In this document: one piece after another, positions 33,406 to 42,516 of the stretch
How positions within the stretch are numbered: position 1 is the first letter of the stretch
Layout: each line of letters starts with the position of its first letter
Source: Neobacillus dielmonensis
Lineage (GTDB): Bacteria > Bacillota > Bacilli > Bacillales > Cytobacillaceae
Length of the DNA stretch: 64,000 bases
Direction of reading: 5' to 3'
Assembly: GCF_000612665.1 (NCBI RefSeq)
Contig: NZ_HG942048.1
Span: 46,324 to 110,323, forward strand
Translations under genes and position numbers: made by a program
Notes under the pieces: generated by a model
Told to the model about the DNA's origin: nothing
Database searches by the model: none
What the model saw: only the letters and a program-made list of their open reading frames with translations

Positions 33406-35678
33406 AGCACTGTATAGCTTTTCCACTCCTCAGGGAGCAATGATTGGTACTTATTTTGCAAAAAACGGTCATCACAGAGGACGATGGCCCCGTAATCCTG
33501 TTCCGAACGGATGAGCCTCCCGCCAGCCTGTAAAACCTTGTTCATTCCTGGAAATACATAAGCATAATCATAACCATTCCGGCCATTGTGTTGAAAGAAT
33601 TCCTTAATCAAATTCCGTTCAAAGCCAATTTGCGGTAGACCGACTCCAACCACCACTACTCCATTTAAACGATCTCCTTTTAAATCCACCCCTTCTGAAA
33701 AAATGCCTCCCAAAACGGCAAAACCAATTAGTGGTTCATTCGAGTCAGCTTGAAAACCATCCAGAAATGTTTTCCGCTCTGTTTCTGTCATTCCGGCCGA
33801 TTGGATGAGTGTCTTCGTGCTACTATTTGCCTGATTAAATTCTTCATAGACAGCAAGCATATATTGATAGGACGGGAAAAACACCAAATAATTGCCTGTA
33901 CGGCTGCCAATCAATGCATTCAGCATGGAGACAATGGCTGCTTGTGACCGCTCTCGGTCACGGTATCTTGTTGAGATTGGCTTAATAAACACGTCCACTT
34001 GTTCCTTGGAGAAAGGGGAAGGAATGGACACCCGATAATCGTCTTCCCCACCACCAATCAAGTCTTGATAATATTCAAGCGGGTTCAGAGTGGCAGAAAA
34101 AAACACCTTCGAGCGATAGTTTTTAGCCATTTGTTTTAACAATTTGGAAGGGTTAATGCAGAATAGTTTTAAGGTGACATCATTTCTTTCTTGTTGACCA
34201 TAAATAATATAATGTTCGTCCAGCAATTCCATGACTTTTAAAAATTGATTGATGGTGAAATACGCATCCAATAAATCAGGCATGGGACTTGTTGTTAGCA
34301 GCTTCTCCGCTTCTTCTGCAAAGTGATGAAGCTGAATTAATAGTTGGTCATCCATTGCTTCAAGAACGATTTCCTTTTTTTCATCCATCGATTTTTTAAA
34401 AACTAAAAACCAGGAGTTTATTTGGCTGGCAACTTCAAATATTGGCTTGTTTACTCCTTTATACTGTTTCTTGATCTGCAAGAATAATTGCTTGTTTATC
34501 GACGCTGAGAACATTTCACGCCCGCGGTCGACTAAATTATGCGCTTCATCGACCAAAATCGCTGTGGATTTTTTGTCTTCTTCAAACATTCGTTTAAGTG
34601 AAACCTTTGGGTCAAAAATATAATTATAGTCGCAAATGATGGCGTCGGCCCTATAAGCAAGATCGAGGGAATATTCAAACGGACAAACACGATGCTTACG
34701 GGCATATGTCGCAATCACATCCCGAGTCAATGCCTGTTCGTTTTCAAGTATATCAAGTACAGCACCGTTAATTCGATCGTAATAACCATTGGCAAATTCA
34801 CACACATCCGGCTGACAAATGGTTTCATCTTTAAAACACATTTTATCCTTTGCCGTAATTGTGACCGTCTTCATACAAAGTCCGTTTTCACGCATCCGGG
34901 CAAAGGCCTCTTCAGCTGTTTGTCTCGTGGTGGTTCTGGCCGTCAGGTAGAAAAGGCGAGTCAGCATCCCTTCTCCTATTGCCTTCACTGCTGGAAACAG
35001 CGTTGAAATAGTTTTGCCAATTCCTGTTGGGGCCATGGCAAATAGATTTTTCTTATCTAGTAGTGACTTGTATACGGCTCCAGCCAATTTTCGCTGGCCT
35101 TCTCGGTACGAAGGAAACGGGAAGCCAAGTTCTTTACTGCTCGTATCTCTTTGACCTCGGTGTTGTTGCTGCCATTTTGCAAAAGGAGCATAGGCTTCAA
35201 TCACTTGATTAGCGAATGCCTCTAATTCAGATAAGCTGACTGTTTGTGTTAGATACTTTTTCTCATCGGTTTCTACGTGAACATAGGTTAATTGAACTTC
35301 TAACTCCGAGAGCTGATTTTGAGTGGCATATATGTAGGCATACATTTTCGCCTGGGCCCAGTGAACAGGATACCCATTAGGCTCAGTTGTCTCCAACGGC
35401 TTTGTGAACGACTTGATTTCATCGATTGTTACTTTTCCATCGTGAAATAATAATCCGTCGCATCGTCCATCGATTTTATAGACAAGTTCATCAAAGGGAA
35501 TGTCAATGGAGAGGTAAACTTCCCTTTCATCCTTCTCCCCATATGTTTTTTGAATCGATTGATGAATTCTCGTTCCCTCAACCAACGTGGATTGCGGGCG
35601 GAACCGGGAATCAATGCTGCCAGAGCTGTAAACATATTCGACAAGAGTTCTGACAGAGATATGGATTGCATGGGACAC
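33396..35678 (-). CDS. PD-(D/E)XK nuclease fused to Fe-S XPD/DinG-type helicase
   Basis: A 760-residue two-part protein. Residues ~1-150 form a RecB/Cas4-like nuclease: GRCDGLL (Asp 74), IDEIKS (Glu 87, Lys 89) and the QxxxY motif (Gln 109-Tyr 113). The rest is an XPD/DinG-type superfamily-2 helicase: APTGIGKT (216-223), four Cys near 268, 281, 288 and 293 as expected for a 4Fe-4S cluster, ILVDEAHNL (DEAH box) and C-terminal helicase motifs with AGGRLIRSEQDYG. Known relatives act in DNA repair or flap/branch processing. It starts at a GTG with a weak site. Single gene, no recombination partners adjacent. Confidence 0.85.
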   Translation of the reverse strand: MSHAIHISVRTLVEYVYSSGSIDSRFRPQSTLVEGTRIHQSIQKTYGEKDEREVYLSIDIPFDELVYKIDGRCDGLLFHDGKVTIDEIKSFTKPLETTEPNGYPVHWAQAKMYAYIYATQNQLSELEVQLTYVHVETDEKKYLTQTVSLSELEAFANQVIEAYAPFAKWQQQHRGQRDTSSKELGFPFPSYREGQRKLAGAVYKSLLDKKNLFAMAPTGIGKTISTLFPAVKAIGEGMLTRLFYLTARTTTRQTAEEAFARMRENGLCMKTVTITAKDKMCFKDETICQPDVCEFANGYYDRINGAVLDILENEQALTRDVIATYARKHRVCPFEYSLDLAYRADAIICDYNYIFDPKVSLKRMFEEDKKSTAILVDEAHNLVDRGREMFSASINKQLFLQIKKQYKGVNKPIFEVASQINSWFLVFKKSMDEKKEIVLEAMDDQLLIQLHHFAEEAEKLLTTSPMPDLLDAYFTINQFLKVMELLDEHYIIYGQQERNDVTLKLFCINPSKLLKQMAKNYRSKVFFSATLNPLEYYQDLIGGGEDDYRVSIPSPFSKEQVDVFIKPISTRYRDRERSQAAIVSMLNALIGSRTGNYLVFFPSYQYMLAVYEEFNQANSSTKTLIQSAGMTETERKTFLDGFQADSNEPLIGFAVLGGIFSEGVDLKGDRLNGVVVVGVGLPQIGFERNLIKEFFQHNGRNGYDYAYVFPGMNKVLQAGGRLIRSEQDYGAIVLCDDRFLQNKYQSLLPEEWKSYTVLYN

Positions 35679-35750
35679 GAAAACACCAACTTTGTATAAG
35701 AATATATGTTTGCTTTTTTATTATACCAGATGTTGACCTATATAAGACAA

Positions 35751-35786
35751 AAAACCAAGTATGGAACATCATCCATACTTGGTTTT
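35751..35786 (-). terminator. Rho-independent terminator of proBA
   Basis: AAAACCAAGTATGGA (35751-35765) pairs perfectly with TCCATACTTGGTTTT (35772-35786). Confidence 0.9.
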
Positions 35787-35791
35787 CATTC

Positions 35792-37033
35792 TTAGGCCCT
35801 GATTTGGCCAGTACCTCTTACAAGTGCTTTGGTTGTAGTAATCGCCTTGAGTCCCATTGGCCCGCGGGCATGAAGCTTTTGGGTACTGATGCCAATTTCG
35901 GCACCATAACCGAATTGTTCTCCATCGGTAAAACGGGTGGAGGCATTATGATACAAGACCGCTGCATCTACTGCCTGGAAAAATAGATTTACATTCTTGG
36001 TATCCTCGGTGATAATCGCTTCGGAATGTTTCGTGCCATAACGATCGATATGGGTAACAGCTTCACTTACATCTTCCACTAATTTTACAGCTAATACTGG
36101 AGCCAGAAATTCTACTTCCCAGTCTGTTTCGGTGGCTGCTGTTATAAATGAGAAGCGGAAAGACAATCGTTCATCGCCGCGCAATTCCACGCCTTTTTCA
36201 TGGAGTGCCTCGATCAAGTCCCCCACATAAGGCCAGTTTTTCTGAATCAGGACGGTTTCTGCAGCATTACATACAGACGGACGCTGCAATTTTGCATTAA
36301 GGACAATGTTAATTGCCATATCCTTTTCTGCTGATTCATCAATAAAAATATGACAATTTCCTACACCAGTTTCCAATACTGGGACAGTGGCATTTTCAAT
36401 CACGTTTTGAATTAAACCAGCACCGCCTCGTGGTATGAGAACATCGAGGTATTGGTTCAGCCTAAACATTTGTGAAGCCGTCTCGCGGCTTGTATCCTCT
36501 AATAGTTGAACCGCATCAGCTGGAATCGCTGTTTGTGCAAGCGCATTTTGCATGACTTGAACAAGTGCTTTATTCGAATTCAGTGCCGATGTGCTTCCTC
36601 TTAACAGAACGGCATTCCCCGCTTTCAAACATAAGCTGGCAGCATCGACAGTTACGTTTGGGCGAGCCTCATACACCATCCCAATCACACCAAGTGGAAC
36701 TCGAATCGATTGAATGGAAAGTCCATTTGGCCGGTCCCATGCCTCGATGATTTCACCGATTGGATCAGGCAGTTCCACCAATTGCCGTATGCCTTCCACG
36801 ATTTGCTCAATTCTTTGCTCTGTAAGCAGCAGTCGGTCTAATAATGATGCAGATAGCCCTTGTTGTTTACCTTTTTCAATATCCTTGCTATTTTCTTGTA
36901 AAAGGTACTCTTTTTCTTTTAAAATTTGTTCGGCCATAATCGCTAGTGCTTCATTCTTTCCTTGCGTTGAAACAATTGCTAGCTTTTTGGAAGCTGCTGT
37001 CAGTTTTTTAGCCTTTTCGATAAGTTCAGTCAT
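35792..37033 (-). CDS. proA: Glutamate-5-semialdehyde dehydrogenase (gamma-glutamyl phosphate reductase)
   Basis: A 413-residue enzyme of the aldehyde dehydrogenase fold: [33 protein letters not shown] and the catalytic Cys in [11 protein letters not shown]. It reduces gamma-glutamyl phosphate to glutamate-5-semialdehyde for proline synthesis. The ATG is six nt after the proB stop (GAGGGGAA upstream) and the operon ends at the strong terminator. Usual length and all motifs intact. Confidence 0.95.
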   Translation of the reverse strand: MTELIEKAKKLTAASKKLAIVSTQGKNEALAIMAEQILKEKEYLLQENSKDIEKGKQQGLSASLLDRLLLTEQRIEQIVEGIRQLVELPDPIGEIIEAWDRPNGLSIQSIRVPLGVIGMVYEARPNVTVDAASLCLKAGNAVLLRGSTSALNSNKALVQVMQNALAQTAIPADAVQLLEDTSRETASQMFRLNQYLDVLIPRGGAGLIQNVIENATVPVLETGVGNCHIFIDESAEKDMAINIVLNAKLQRPSVCNAAETVLIQKNWPYVGDLIEALHEKGVELRGDERLSFRFSFITAATETDWEVEFLAPVLAVKLVEDVSEAVTHIDRYGTKHSEAIITEDTKNVNLFFQAVDAAVLYHNASTRFTDGEQFGYGAEIGISTQKLHARGPMGLKAITTTKALVRGTGQIRA

Positions 37034-37039
37034 TTCCCC

Positions 37040-38152
37040 TCACTCCTCGCGTAATATTACCCAATTATCCCGGTGAATTACTTCCGGTTTATGATTAAAC
37101 GAGTAAGCTTTTGATTGCTCACTCGGCAGGCCCTTTACCTTAGTTAAATTCTTAGATGAAAAGTAAATTTGTCCTTTGCCGATGGTTTTCCCTTTTTGAT
37201 TGCGGACTTCTACCACATCTAGCGCATTGAATTCTCCAATGACGTTGGTTACACCTACTGGGAGTAAACTTTTCCCTTTTTGAACTATTGCTTGTTCTGC
37301 TCCATCATCGATTTCGATTACCCCGCCAACATGGGAATGATAGGCAATCCATTGTTTTCGCATCTGCATTTGTGTATGAAACGGTCCACCAATATAGGTT
37401 CCATCACCTTTTCCGGCTAAAATATCTGCTAACTTGTCTTTTCCGGATCCTCGCCCAACAAAGACACTGACACCAAGTGATAAAGCTTTTTGGGCAGCGA
37501 GCAGTTTGGATTTCATGCCACCAGTACCAACCGATGAACCGTTTTCGTCTGCATATCCAAGCAGCTGTTCGGAAACCTCTGGGATAAAATGATATTTCTT
37601 AGCATCCTTGGAGACTTTCGGGTTGCCGTCATAGAGTCCATTGACATCGGTTAAAATGATGAGGGCATTAGCATGCAGAAATCCACTGACAAGAGCCGAT
37701 AGCATATCATTGTCCCCAAAGGTTAATTCCTCGATCGATACTGAGTCATTTTCGTTAATGATGGGAATAACACCCCGATGCAGCAACTCATTTATAGTAG
37801 AATATAAGTTTTGAAATCTCGCTTGGCTATAAAAGTCCTCTCGTGTTAGCAAGATTTGTGCGGCAACTGTTTGGAACTCTTTAAATAGTTCATTATAATG
37901 CTGCATTAACAGCCCTTGCCCTACCGCTGCGGCCGCCTGTTTTCCTGCTGTCGTATTCGGGCGGACCGGGTATCCCAACGCACCAAATCCGGCGGCAACG
38001 GCACCGGAGGAGATTAAGATCACGTCGTGGCCTTGCTGTTTTAAGTATGCCAATGCCTCCACGTGGTCCCTGATTTTGTCTTCAGAAATCGTTCCTGTAG
38101 CAGTCGTCAGTGAACTGCTGCCAATTTTCACAACAACAAGCTGTTTTTTCAT
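37040..38152 (-). CDS. proB: Glutamate 5-kinase
   Basis: A 370-residue kinase with C-terminal PUA domain. KIGSSSLTT at the N-terminus, [14 protein letters not shown] [16 protein letters not shown] and [11 protein letters not shown] are the amino-acid kinase signatures; [14 protein letters not shown] and the PUA segment [15 protein letters not shown] follow. It makes gamma-glutamyl phosphate, the first and feedback-controlled step to proline. It is preceded by a T-box leader with proline specifier, so it is expressed when tRNA-Pro is uncharged. Confidence 0.95.
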   Translation of the reverse strand: MKKQLVVVKIGSSSLTTATGTISEDKIRDHVEALAYLKQQGHDVILISSGAVAAGFGALGYPVRPNTTAGKQAAAAVGQGLLMQHYNELFKEFQTVAAQILLTREDFYSQARFQNLYSTINELLHRGVIPIINENDSVSIEELTFGDNDMLSALVSGFLHANALIILTDVNGLYDGNPKVSKDAKKYHFIPEVSEQLLGYADENGSSVGTGGMKSKLLAAQKALSLGVSVFVGRGSGKDKLADILAGKGDGTYIGGPFHTQMQMRKQWIAYHSHVGGVIEIDDGAEQAIVQKGKSLLPVGVTNVIGEFNALDVVEVRNQKGKTIGKGQIYFSSKNLTKVKGLPSEQSKAYSFNHKPEVIHRDNWVILREE

Positions 38153-38200
38153 TGTTTCCGAACCCTTCTTTTAAAAATTGGTGTCATTTTAATTGGAAAA

Positions 38201-38445
38201 TAAAAAACGACTCATCTGTCCTTCTAAAAAAAGGACGGAAGAATCGTTTCCGCGGTACCACCTTTGTTGATGCCTTGCACCCACTCAAAACCCGTAACGA
38301 GGGTTCACGGCTTATGTTTTCATAAGCAGTTCATCAAAGGGCAGGTTCAACTTTCTTTCCATGAGAAACCTTCCAGCCGATGGGTTTCACTCTCTAACAT
38401 GTTCCAAAAATTTACTAGTCCCTTACCGTTTACAATTTATATTTA
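38201..38445 (-). promoter_or_regulatory. Proline T-box riboswitch leader of proBA
   Basis: On the minus strand the conserved T-box GGTGGTACCGCGG (38250-38262) precedes a strong terminator hairpin (38205-38247) with a TTTTT tail. Upstream, stem I has AGAGAGTGAAACCC near its base, and GAACCTGCCC gives a CCU proline specifier at 38343-38345. Uncharged tRNA-Pro would pair with the T-box and allow read-through into proB. The whole leader runs about 245 nt. Confidence 0.92.
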
Positions 38446-38449
38446 TTTG

Positions 38450-38478
38450 ATTATCTAAAGAAAATCGAAAAAAGTCAA
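38450..38478 (-). promoter_or_regulatory. Sigma-A promoter of the proBA T-box transcript
   Basis: TTGACT (38473-38478), a 17-nt spacer and GATAAT (38450-38455) on the minus strand, placed right for a transcript starting just before stem I. Confidence 0.8.
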
Positions 38479-38546
38479 TAGATTAATTTAGAGAAATCGC
38501 TTACAATTAATAACAAATCCTAATTTTTCCAGTAGATAAGCAGGTA

Positions 38547-38700
38547 CTCTTATGAAGACAAAAACCAATCGTTTTAATCAATTATTGTCTTCATAAGAGG
38601 ATCATGAGGACAAAGTGAATGCCTTTGATCGATTTGTTGTCTTCATGCCCATTTATGGGGACAAAAGCGGGGCTTCATCAGTCTTTTTTGTCTTCATGAA
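38547..38700. repeat. Three tandem palindromic 'ATGAxGACAAA' units
   Basis: Unit 1: CTCTTATGAAGACAA (38547-38561) with its exact inverse at 38585-38599. Unit 2: ATCATGAGGACAAA (38601-38614) with TTGTCTTCATG (38637-38647). Unit 3: TTATGGGGACAAAA (38653-38666) with TTTGTCTTCATGAA (ending 38700). Loops of 18-24 nt differ in sequence. Related to the locus at 25793-25858. Most of the otherwise empty 38479-38721 stretch is taken up by these units. Confidence 0.8.
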
Positions 38701-38721
38701 TCTAACAATTAAGAAAAAAGC

Positions 38722-38757
38722 AAAAGAGCCAACCGCCCGATGACGATTCGCTCTTTT
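38722..38757 (-). terminator. Terminator of the WrbA-like gene
   Basis: AAAAGAGC pairs with GCTCTTTT around a ~20-nt loop, followed by a T-rich run on the minus strand. Confidence 0.65.
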
Positions 38758-38761
38758 TGAT

Positions 38762-39373
38762 TTATTGTTGCCCTTTTTTAATATATTCCGCAATCGTTAC
38801 TGTCCGCTTGGCTTGGTGCTTAACGGCTGCTTCCACATCTCCGACCATTTTTCCATTTTCATCAACGGTAACACTGGTACCATAAGGGTTTCCGCCTGCA
38901 GCAAATGTAATCGGATCGGTATAACCAGGCGCAGCAATTATCGCACCCCAATGGTACATGGAAGTATAAAGCGATAAAATGGTCGCCTCTTGACCGCCAT
39001 GCGGATTTTGCGCCGATGACATTGCACTGACCACCTTATTCACCAATTTGCCCTGTGCCCATAGACCGCCTTGAAGATCTAAAAATTGCTTCATTTGCGA
39101 TGGAAGATTTCCAAACCGGGTAGGTACACTAAAAATAATCGCATCTGCCCATTCTAGGTCAGACGATTTGGCTTCAGGAATGTGGGCCGTCTTCTCTGTA
39201 GTAGCTTTCCATACTTCATTGCCTTGAACAACGGATTCGGGAGCAAGTTCAGTCACTTTAAAAATTTTCGCCTCAGCACCGGCTTCCTTGGCTCCATCTG
39301 CCGCCCATTGTGCTAGCTGGTAGTTCGTACCGCCCATGCTGTAAAAAATAACAGCCAAATTTACATTCGTCAT
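38762..39373 (-). CDS. wrbA: WrbA-type NAD(P)H:quinone oxidoreductase (flavodoxin-like)
   Basis: Flavodoxin-fold protein. From the ATG at 39373 (AAAGGAG well placed) it has 203 residues, the usual WrbA length. LAVIFYSMGGTNYQLAQWA is the FMN phosphate loop, IFSVPTRFGNLPSQMKQFLD and AMSSAQNPHGGQEATILSLY are the WrbA-specific segments. It would reduce quinones by two electrons and protect from oxidative stress. The frame continues upstream to 39463 (MGFLDRLFGK ...), with a poorer site, so an N-terminally extended form is possible. Confidence 0.85.
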   Translation of the reverse strand: MTNVNLAVIFYSMGGTNYQLAQWAADGAKEAGAEAKIFKVTELAPESVVQGNEVWKATTEKTAHIPEAKSSDLEWADAIIFSVPTRFGNLPSQMKQFLDLQGGLWAQGKLVNKVVSAMSSAQNPHGGQEATILSLYTSMYHWGAIIAAPGYTDPITFAAGGNPYGTSVTVDENGKMVGDVEAAVKHQAKRTVTIAEYIKKGQQ

Positions 39374-39577
39374 AGAAATTGTCTCCTTTTCTGTGGATTT
39401 GCCAAACAACCTGTCCAAAAAGCCCATTGTGTTCACCACCACAACAAATTTTATTTTTACCAACTCTGTCTGTTTTAGACAATTTTTTAAAAATTATTTC
39501 CTTTCAATTTTGTTCGATACTGGTTGGATTATACACACCAATTTCTGGAATAAAAATGTTAATGGAGGGAGACCTTG

Positions 39578-40822
39578 ATGGAGACAAATAGTCAAACACA
39601 GGCGAATCTGTGGCTCTATTGCTTAATCGGAATCTTAACCACCGTTGTTGTGCTAGCTTTTGCAAGACTTTCATATGGAGTCATTCTTCCGTTCATGAGA
39701 GACGGGTTACATATTACGTATAAAGAAGCAGGTTTCTTGGGAACCACAACGTCATTGGGATACGTTAGCACATTGATTGTCGCAGGGATCCTGGCTGCAA
39801 AATGGGGCAGCAAAAAGACAATATTACTTGGAATATCTCTTGTTACATTAGGGCTTATCGGGCTTAGTTTTACCTCCTCCTATGTTATGGCATTTTTATT
39901 TATGCTGCTTTTGGGGATTGGGACCTCCTTTACATATACGCCGTTTATCTCCCTTCTTGTCGCCTGGTTTCCGCAAAAAAGAGGGTTTGTAATCGGAATG
40001 GCAACGAGCGGTGCTGGAATAGGGATTCTTTTTGCAGGAATTATTGTACCGTTTTTAAGCAGGCTAGATTCTGAATTGGGCTGGAGATTCGCCTGGGGAA
40101 CCTACGCCATTATCGGTTTGACAGTGGTCCTGTTAACCTTTTTATTTATAAAAAATCCACCTGAGGCAACAGAACCTGGACAACACGCAATCAAAACCAA
40201 CCCAAAAGAAGTCTATAAAAATCGGCATGTCATCCATGTCGGTCTTATCTATGGAATCGTTGGACTTACCTACATCGTACAAGTCATTTTTATCATGAGC
40301 TTTATGCTGGAGTCGGGCATACCAGTCAAATACGCAGGACAGTTAATGGCTTTGAATGGGATCTTATCAATTTTTAGCGGACCAGTTTGGGGGAAAATAT
40401 CGGATCATCTTGGGAGAAGAACTTCCCTTATTGCCACCATGGGTCTTGTGATGGTTTCCATGTTGGTTGCCTTATTCTTCCCAACAATGATTGGGTTCAC
40501 CATTCACACCATATTAATCAGTTGTACCTCAACAGGGCTTTTTACACTGACACAAGCTTCTAGTATGGATTATGTGAAACCGGCTGATATGCCGATTGCT
40601 TTCAGTTATGTCACTTTTTACTTTGCGGTCGGTCAATTGGTGGGTCCAGCCTTTGCCGGCTGGCTCATTGAGGATTGGGGAGGTTTCAAATCAGCCTTCC
40701 TGTTTACCTCTATTTGTTTAGCTGTCGGTTTACTGCTAACGATAAAGCTGAAAAAATCGGCGCCTGAACAGGCCTTTGTAGAAACGATTAGCACAAAATT
40801 AAACAAACAAATTACTCATTAA
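39578..40822 (+). CDS. MFS transporter, YbfB-like
   Basis: A 414-residue major facilitator with 12 hydrophobic helices. FARLSYGVILPFMRDGL in helix 1, the loop AKWGSKKTILLGI after helix 2, and WGKISDHLGRRTSL in the second half (MFS motif A) identify it. The YbfB-type group has unknown substrates. GGAGGGAGACC precedes the ATG at 39578; a TTG directly before is less likely. Divergent from wrbA, and ends at a strong bidirectional terminator. Confidence 0.85.
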   Translation: METNSQTQANLWLYCLIGILTTVVVLAFARLSYGVILPFMRDGLHITYKEAGFLGTTTSLGYVSTLIVAGILAAKWGSKKTILLGISLVTLGLIGLSFTSSYVMAFLFMLLLGIGTSFTYTPFISLLVAWFPQKRGFVIGMATSGAGIGILFAGIIVPFLSRLDSELGWRFAWGTYAIIGLTVVLLTFLFIKNPPEATEPGQHAIKTNPKEVYKNRHVIHVGLIYGIVGLTYIVQVIFIMSFMLESGIPVKYAGQLMALNGILSIFSGPVWGKISDHLGRRTSLIATMGLVMVSMLVALFFPTMIGFTIHTILISCTSTGLFTLTQASSMDYVKPADMPIAFSYVTFYFAVGQLVGPAFAGWLIEDWGGFKSAFLFTSICLAVGLLLTIKLKKSAPEQAFVETISTKLNKQITH

Positions 40823-40868
40823 AAAATAAGCGCAGTTACCGTTATGAGGTAAATGCGCTTTATTTTTT
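40821..40868. terminator. Bidirectional rho-independent terminator
   Basis: AAAAATAAGCGCA pairs with TGCGCTTTATTTTT, continued by TTAC/GGTAA near the loop. Between the converging MFS and carboxyltransferase genes. Confidence 0.85.
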
Positions 40869-42420
40869 ATGGTCTCATGCCATGGCTGGAAGGACCAAGC
40901 TGCTGAGGCAATAGTGCGTAGGCATCTTTGACCCATTCGCACAAAAGCGGCCTTGTATCTCGTGGGTCAATGATTTCTTCAATGCCAAAGGCTTCTGCTG
41001 TACGGAAAGGTGATCGTACGGATTCCATCCGCTCAAGCAATTCATTTAGTAGTTCACTCGGGTTGTCGCTTGCCTCCAATTCCCGCCGATAGGCAACATG
41101 AACACCCCCTTCAACCGGTAAAGAGCCCCAATCTCCGGATGGCCAGGCATAACGCAAATTCAATCCGTGCCCATTGGTCATGCCAGCCCCGCCAACACCA
41201 AATACCCGACGTAAAACGATTTCAACCATGGGTACAGTGGCCTGATAGATTGCGGCGATGGCCCGGACTCCTTTGCGAATGGTGCCTTTTTTCTCTGCTG
41301 GAAGACCAATCACCATTCCTGGTTGGTCAACCAAATTGACAATTGGCAGATGAAAGGTCTGACAGAGGTCAACAAACTTTTCCGTTTTTTCGGAACTCTC
41401 CGCTGTAAGGCCACCGCCATTCACATACGGATCTGCCGCTATTACCCCGACTGGATAGCCATCCAGCCTCGCCAGGCAAGTGACCGTTCCTCCACCATAG
41501 TAATTGCCCATTTCAAAAATTGAACCGTGGTCAAAGATCAATGGGAGGAGCTCGCGAATTTTGTAGGGAGTCCTTCGGTTTCTTGGAATGAAGGAAATCA
41601 ATTTTCCTTCCCTGCGGTCAGGATGGTCATCAGATGGTTTGACAGGCGGCAGCTGCCAAACGTTTGGAGGGAGATAGGATAAGAAAGTACGAATTTGTTC
41701 GAAAGCATCTTCCTCGGTTTTGGCAATGTTGTCGACTGCCCCACTTGAACGATGTACTTGTACCCCTCCTAGCTCTTCTTTCGTTAAATCCTGCCCCATT
41801 CCATATTTAACAACCGGCGGACCTGCAACAAATAATTGCGAGGTCCCTTCGATCATAATGGAAAAATGGGAGGCGGCAACACGGGCTGCTCCAAGTCCCG
41901 CTACCGAACCCATACAGGCTGCTACGACAGGGACACGCTCCATATTAGCTACGACCAAGTTCCATGCCGGGTTAACTGGAACATATGTGTCCTCCGTATC
42001 AAGGAACTTGACACTGCCTCCTCCGCCAGTCCCGTCCACAAGGCGAATCAAAGGAATTTTCAAATCATGCGCCATTTTTTCGGCGTAAACCTGCTTCCCA
42101 TAAATGGCACCGTCCGCTGCTCCGCCTCTTACGGTAAAATCATCCCCGCCAACCACAACCTTTCGGCCATCAATGCGGCCCGTCCCTAAAACAAAGTTAG
42201 CAGGAGTAAACTCAACCAACTCCCCCATTTCATTGTACTTAGCTTTTCCAGCTAAAGCGCCTGTTTCGTGAAACGTTGCAGCATCAAGCAGCTGGTCAAT
42301 CCGCTCCCGTACTGTCAGTTTCCCGTAAGATTTATGCTTCCCTACACGTTCCTCCCCGCCCATTTGTTTGGCCAGTTCTTCTCGTCGTCTCAGTTCATGT
42401 ATCTCAGGTTCCCAACTCAT
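40867..42420 (-). CDS. Acyl-CoA carboxylase carboxyltransferase subunit (propionyl/methylmalonyl type)
   Basis: A 517-residue crotonase-fold carboxyltransferase with the two halves of the beta subunit: LTVRERIDQLLD near the N-terminus, VVVGGDDFTVRGGAA and DGTGGGGSVKF (first oxyanion hole), then VNLVDQPGMVIGLPAEK and GVGGAGMTNG in the second half. It uses carboxybiotin with acyl-CoA. No biotin carboxylase or biotin carrier gene is near, so it must share one from elsewhere. A terminator separates it from the aminotransferase upstream, so it has its own transcript. It sits downstream of the pyrimidine cluster. Confidence 0.85.
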   Translation of the reverse strand: MSWEPEIHELRRREELAKQMGGEERVGKHKSYGKLTVRERIDQLLDAATFHETGALAGKAKYNEMGELVEFTPANFVLGTGRIDGRKVVVGGDDFTVRGGAADGAIYGKQVYAEKMAHDLKIPLIRLVDGTGGGGSVKFLDTEDTYVPVNPAWNLVVANMERVPVVAACMGSVAGLGAARVAASHFSIMIEGTSQLFVAGPPVVKYGMGQDLTKEELGGVQVHRSSGAVDNIAKTEEDAFEQIRTFLSYLPPNVWQLPPVKPSDDHPDRREGKLISFIPRNRRTPYKIRELLPLIFDHGSIFEMGNYYGGGTVTCLARLDGYPVGVIAADPYVNGGGLTAESSEKTEKFVDLCQTFHLPIVNLVDQPGMVIGLPAEKKGTIRKGVRAIAAIYQATVPMVEIVLRRVFGVGGAGMTNGHGLNLRYAWPSGDWGSLPVEGGVHVAYRRELEASDNPSELLNELLERMESVRSPFRTAEAFGIEEIIDPRDTRPLLCEWVKDAYALLPQQLGPSSHGMRP

Positions 42421-42473
42421 TCATCTTCCCCCTTTATGGTTTAGTAAACTGAAAATGGTAAACCACAAAAATG

Positions 42474-42510
42474 AAAAGCACTTGTATCTATTCAGTCCAC
42501 AAGTGCTTTT
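42474..42510 (-). terminator. Terminator of the aminotransferase gene
   Basis: AAAAGCACTTGT (42474-42485) pairs with ACAAGTGCTTTT (42499-42510). Confidence 0.85.
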
Positions 42511-42516
42511 CCTCCA

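Noticed and set aside
38547..38700. CRISPR-like array of repeats
   Set aside because: Each unit is an inverted repeat with variable stems; there are no identical direct repeats with even spacers and no cas genes.
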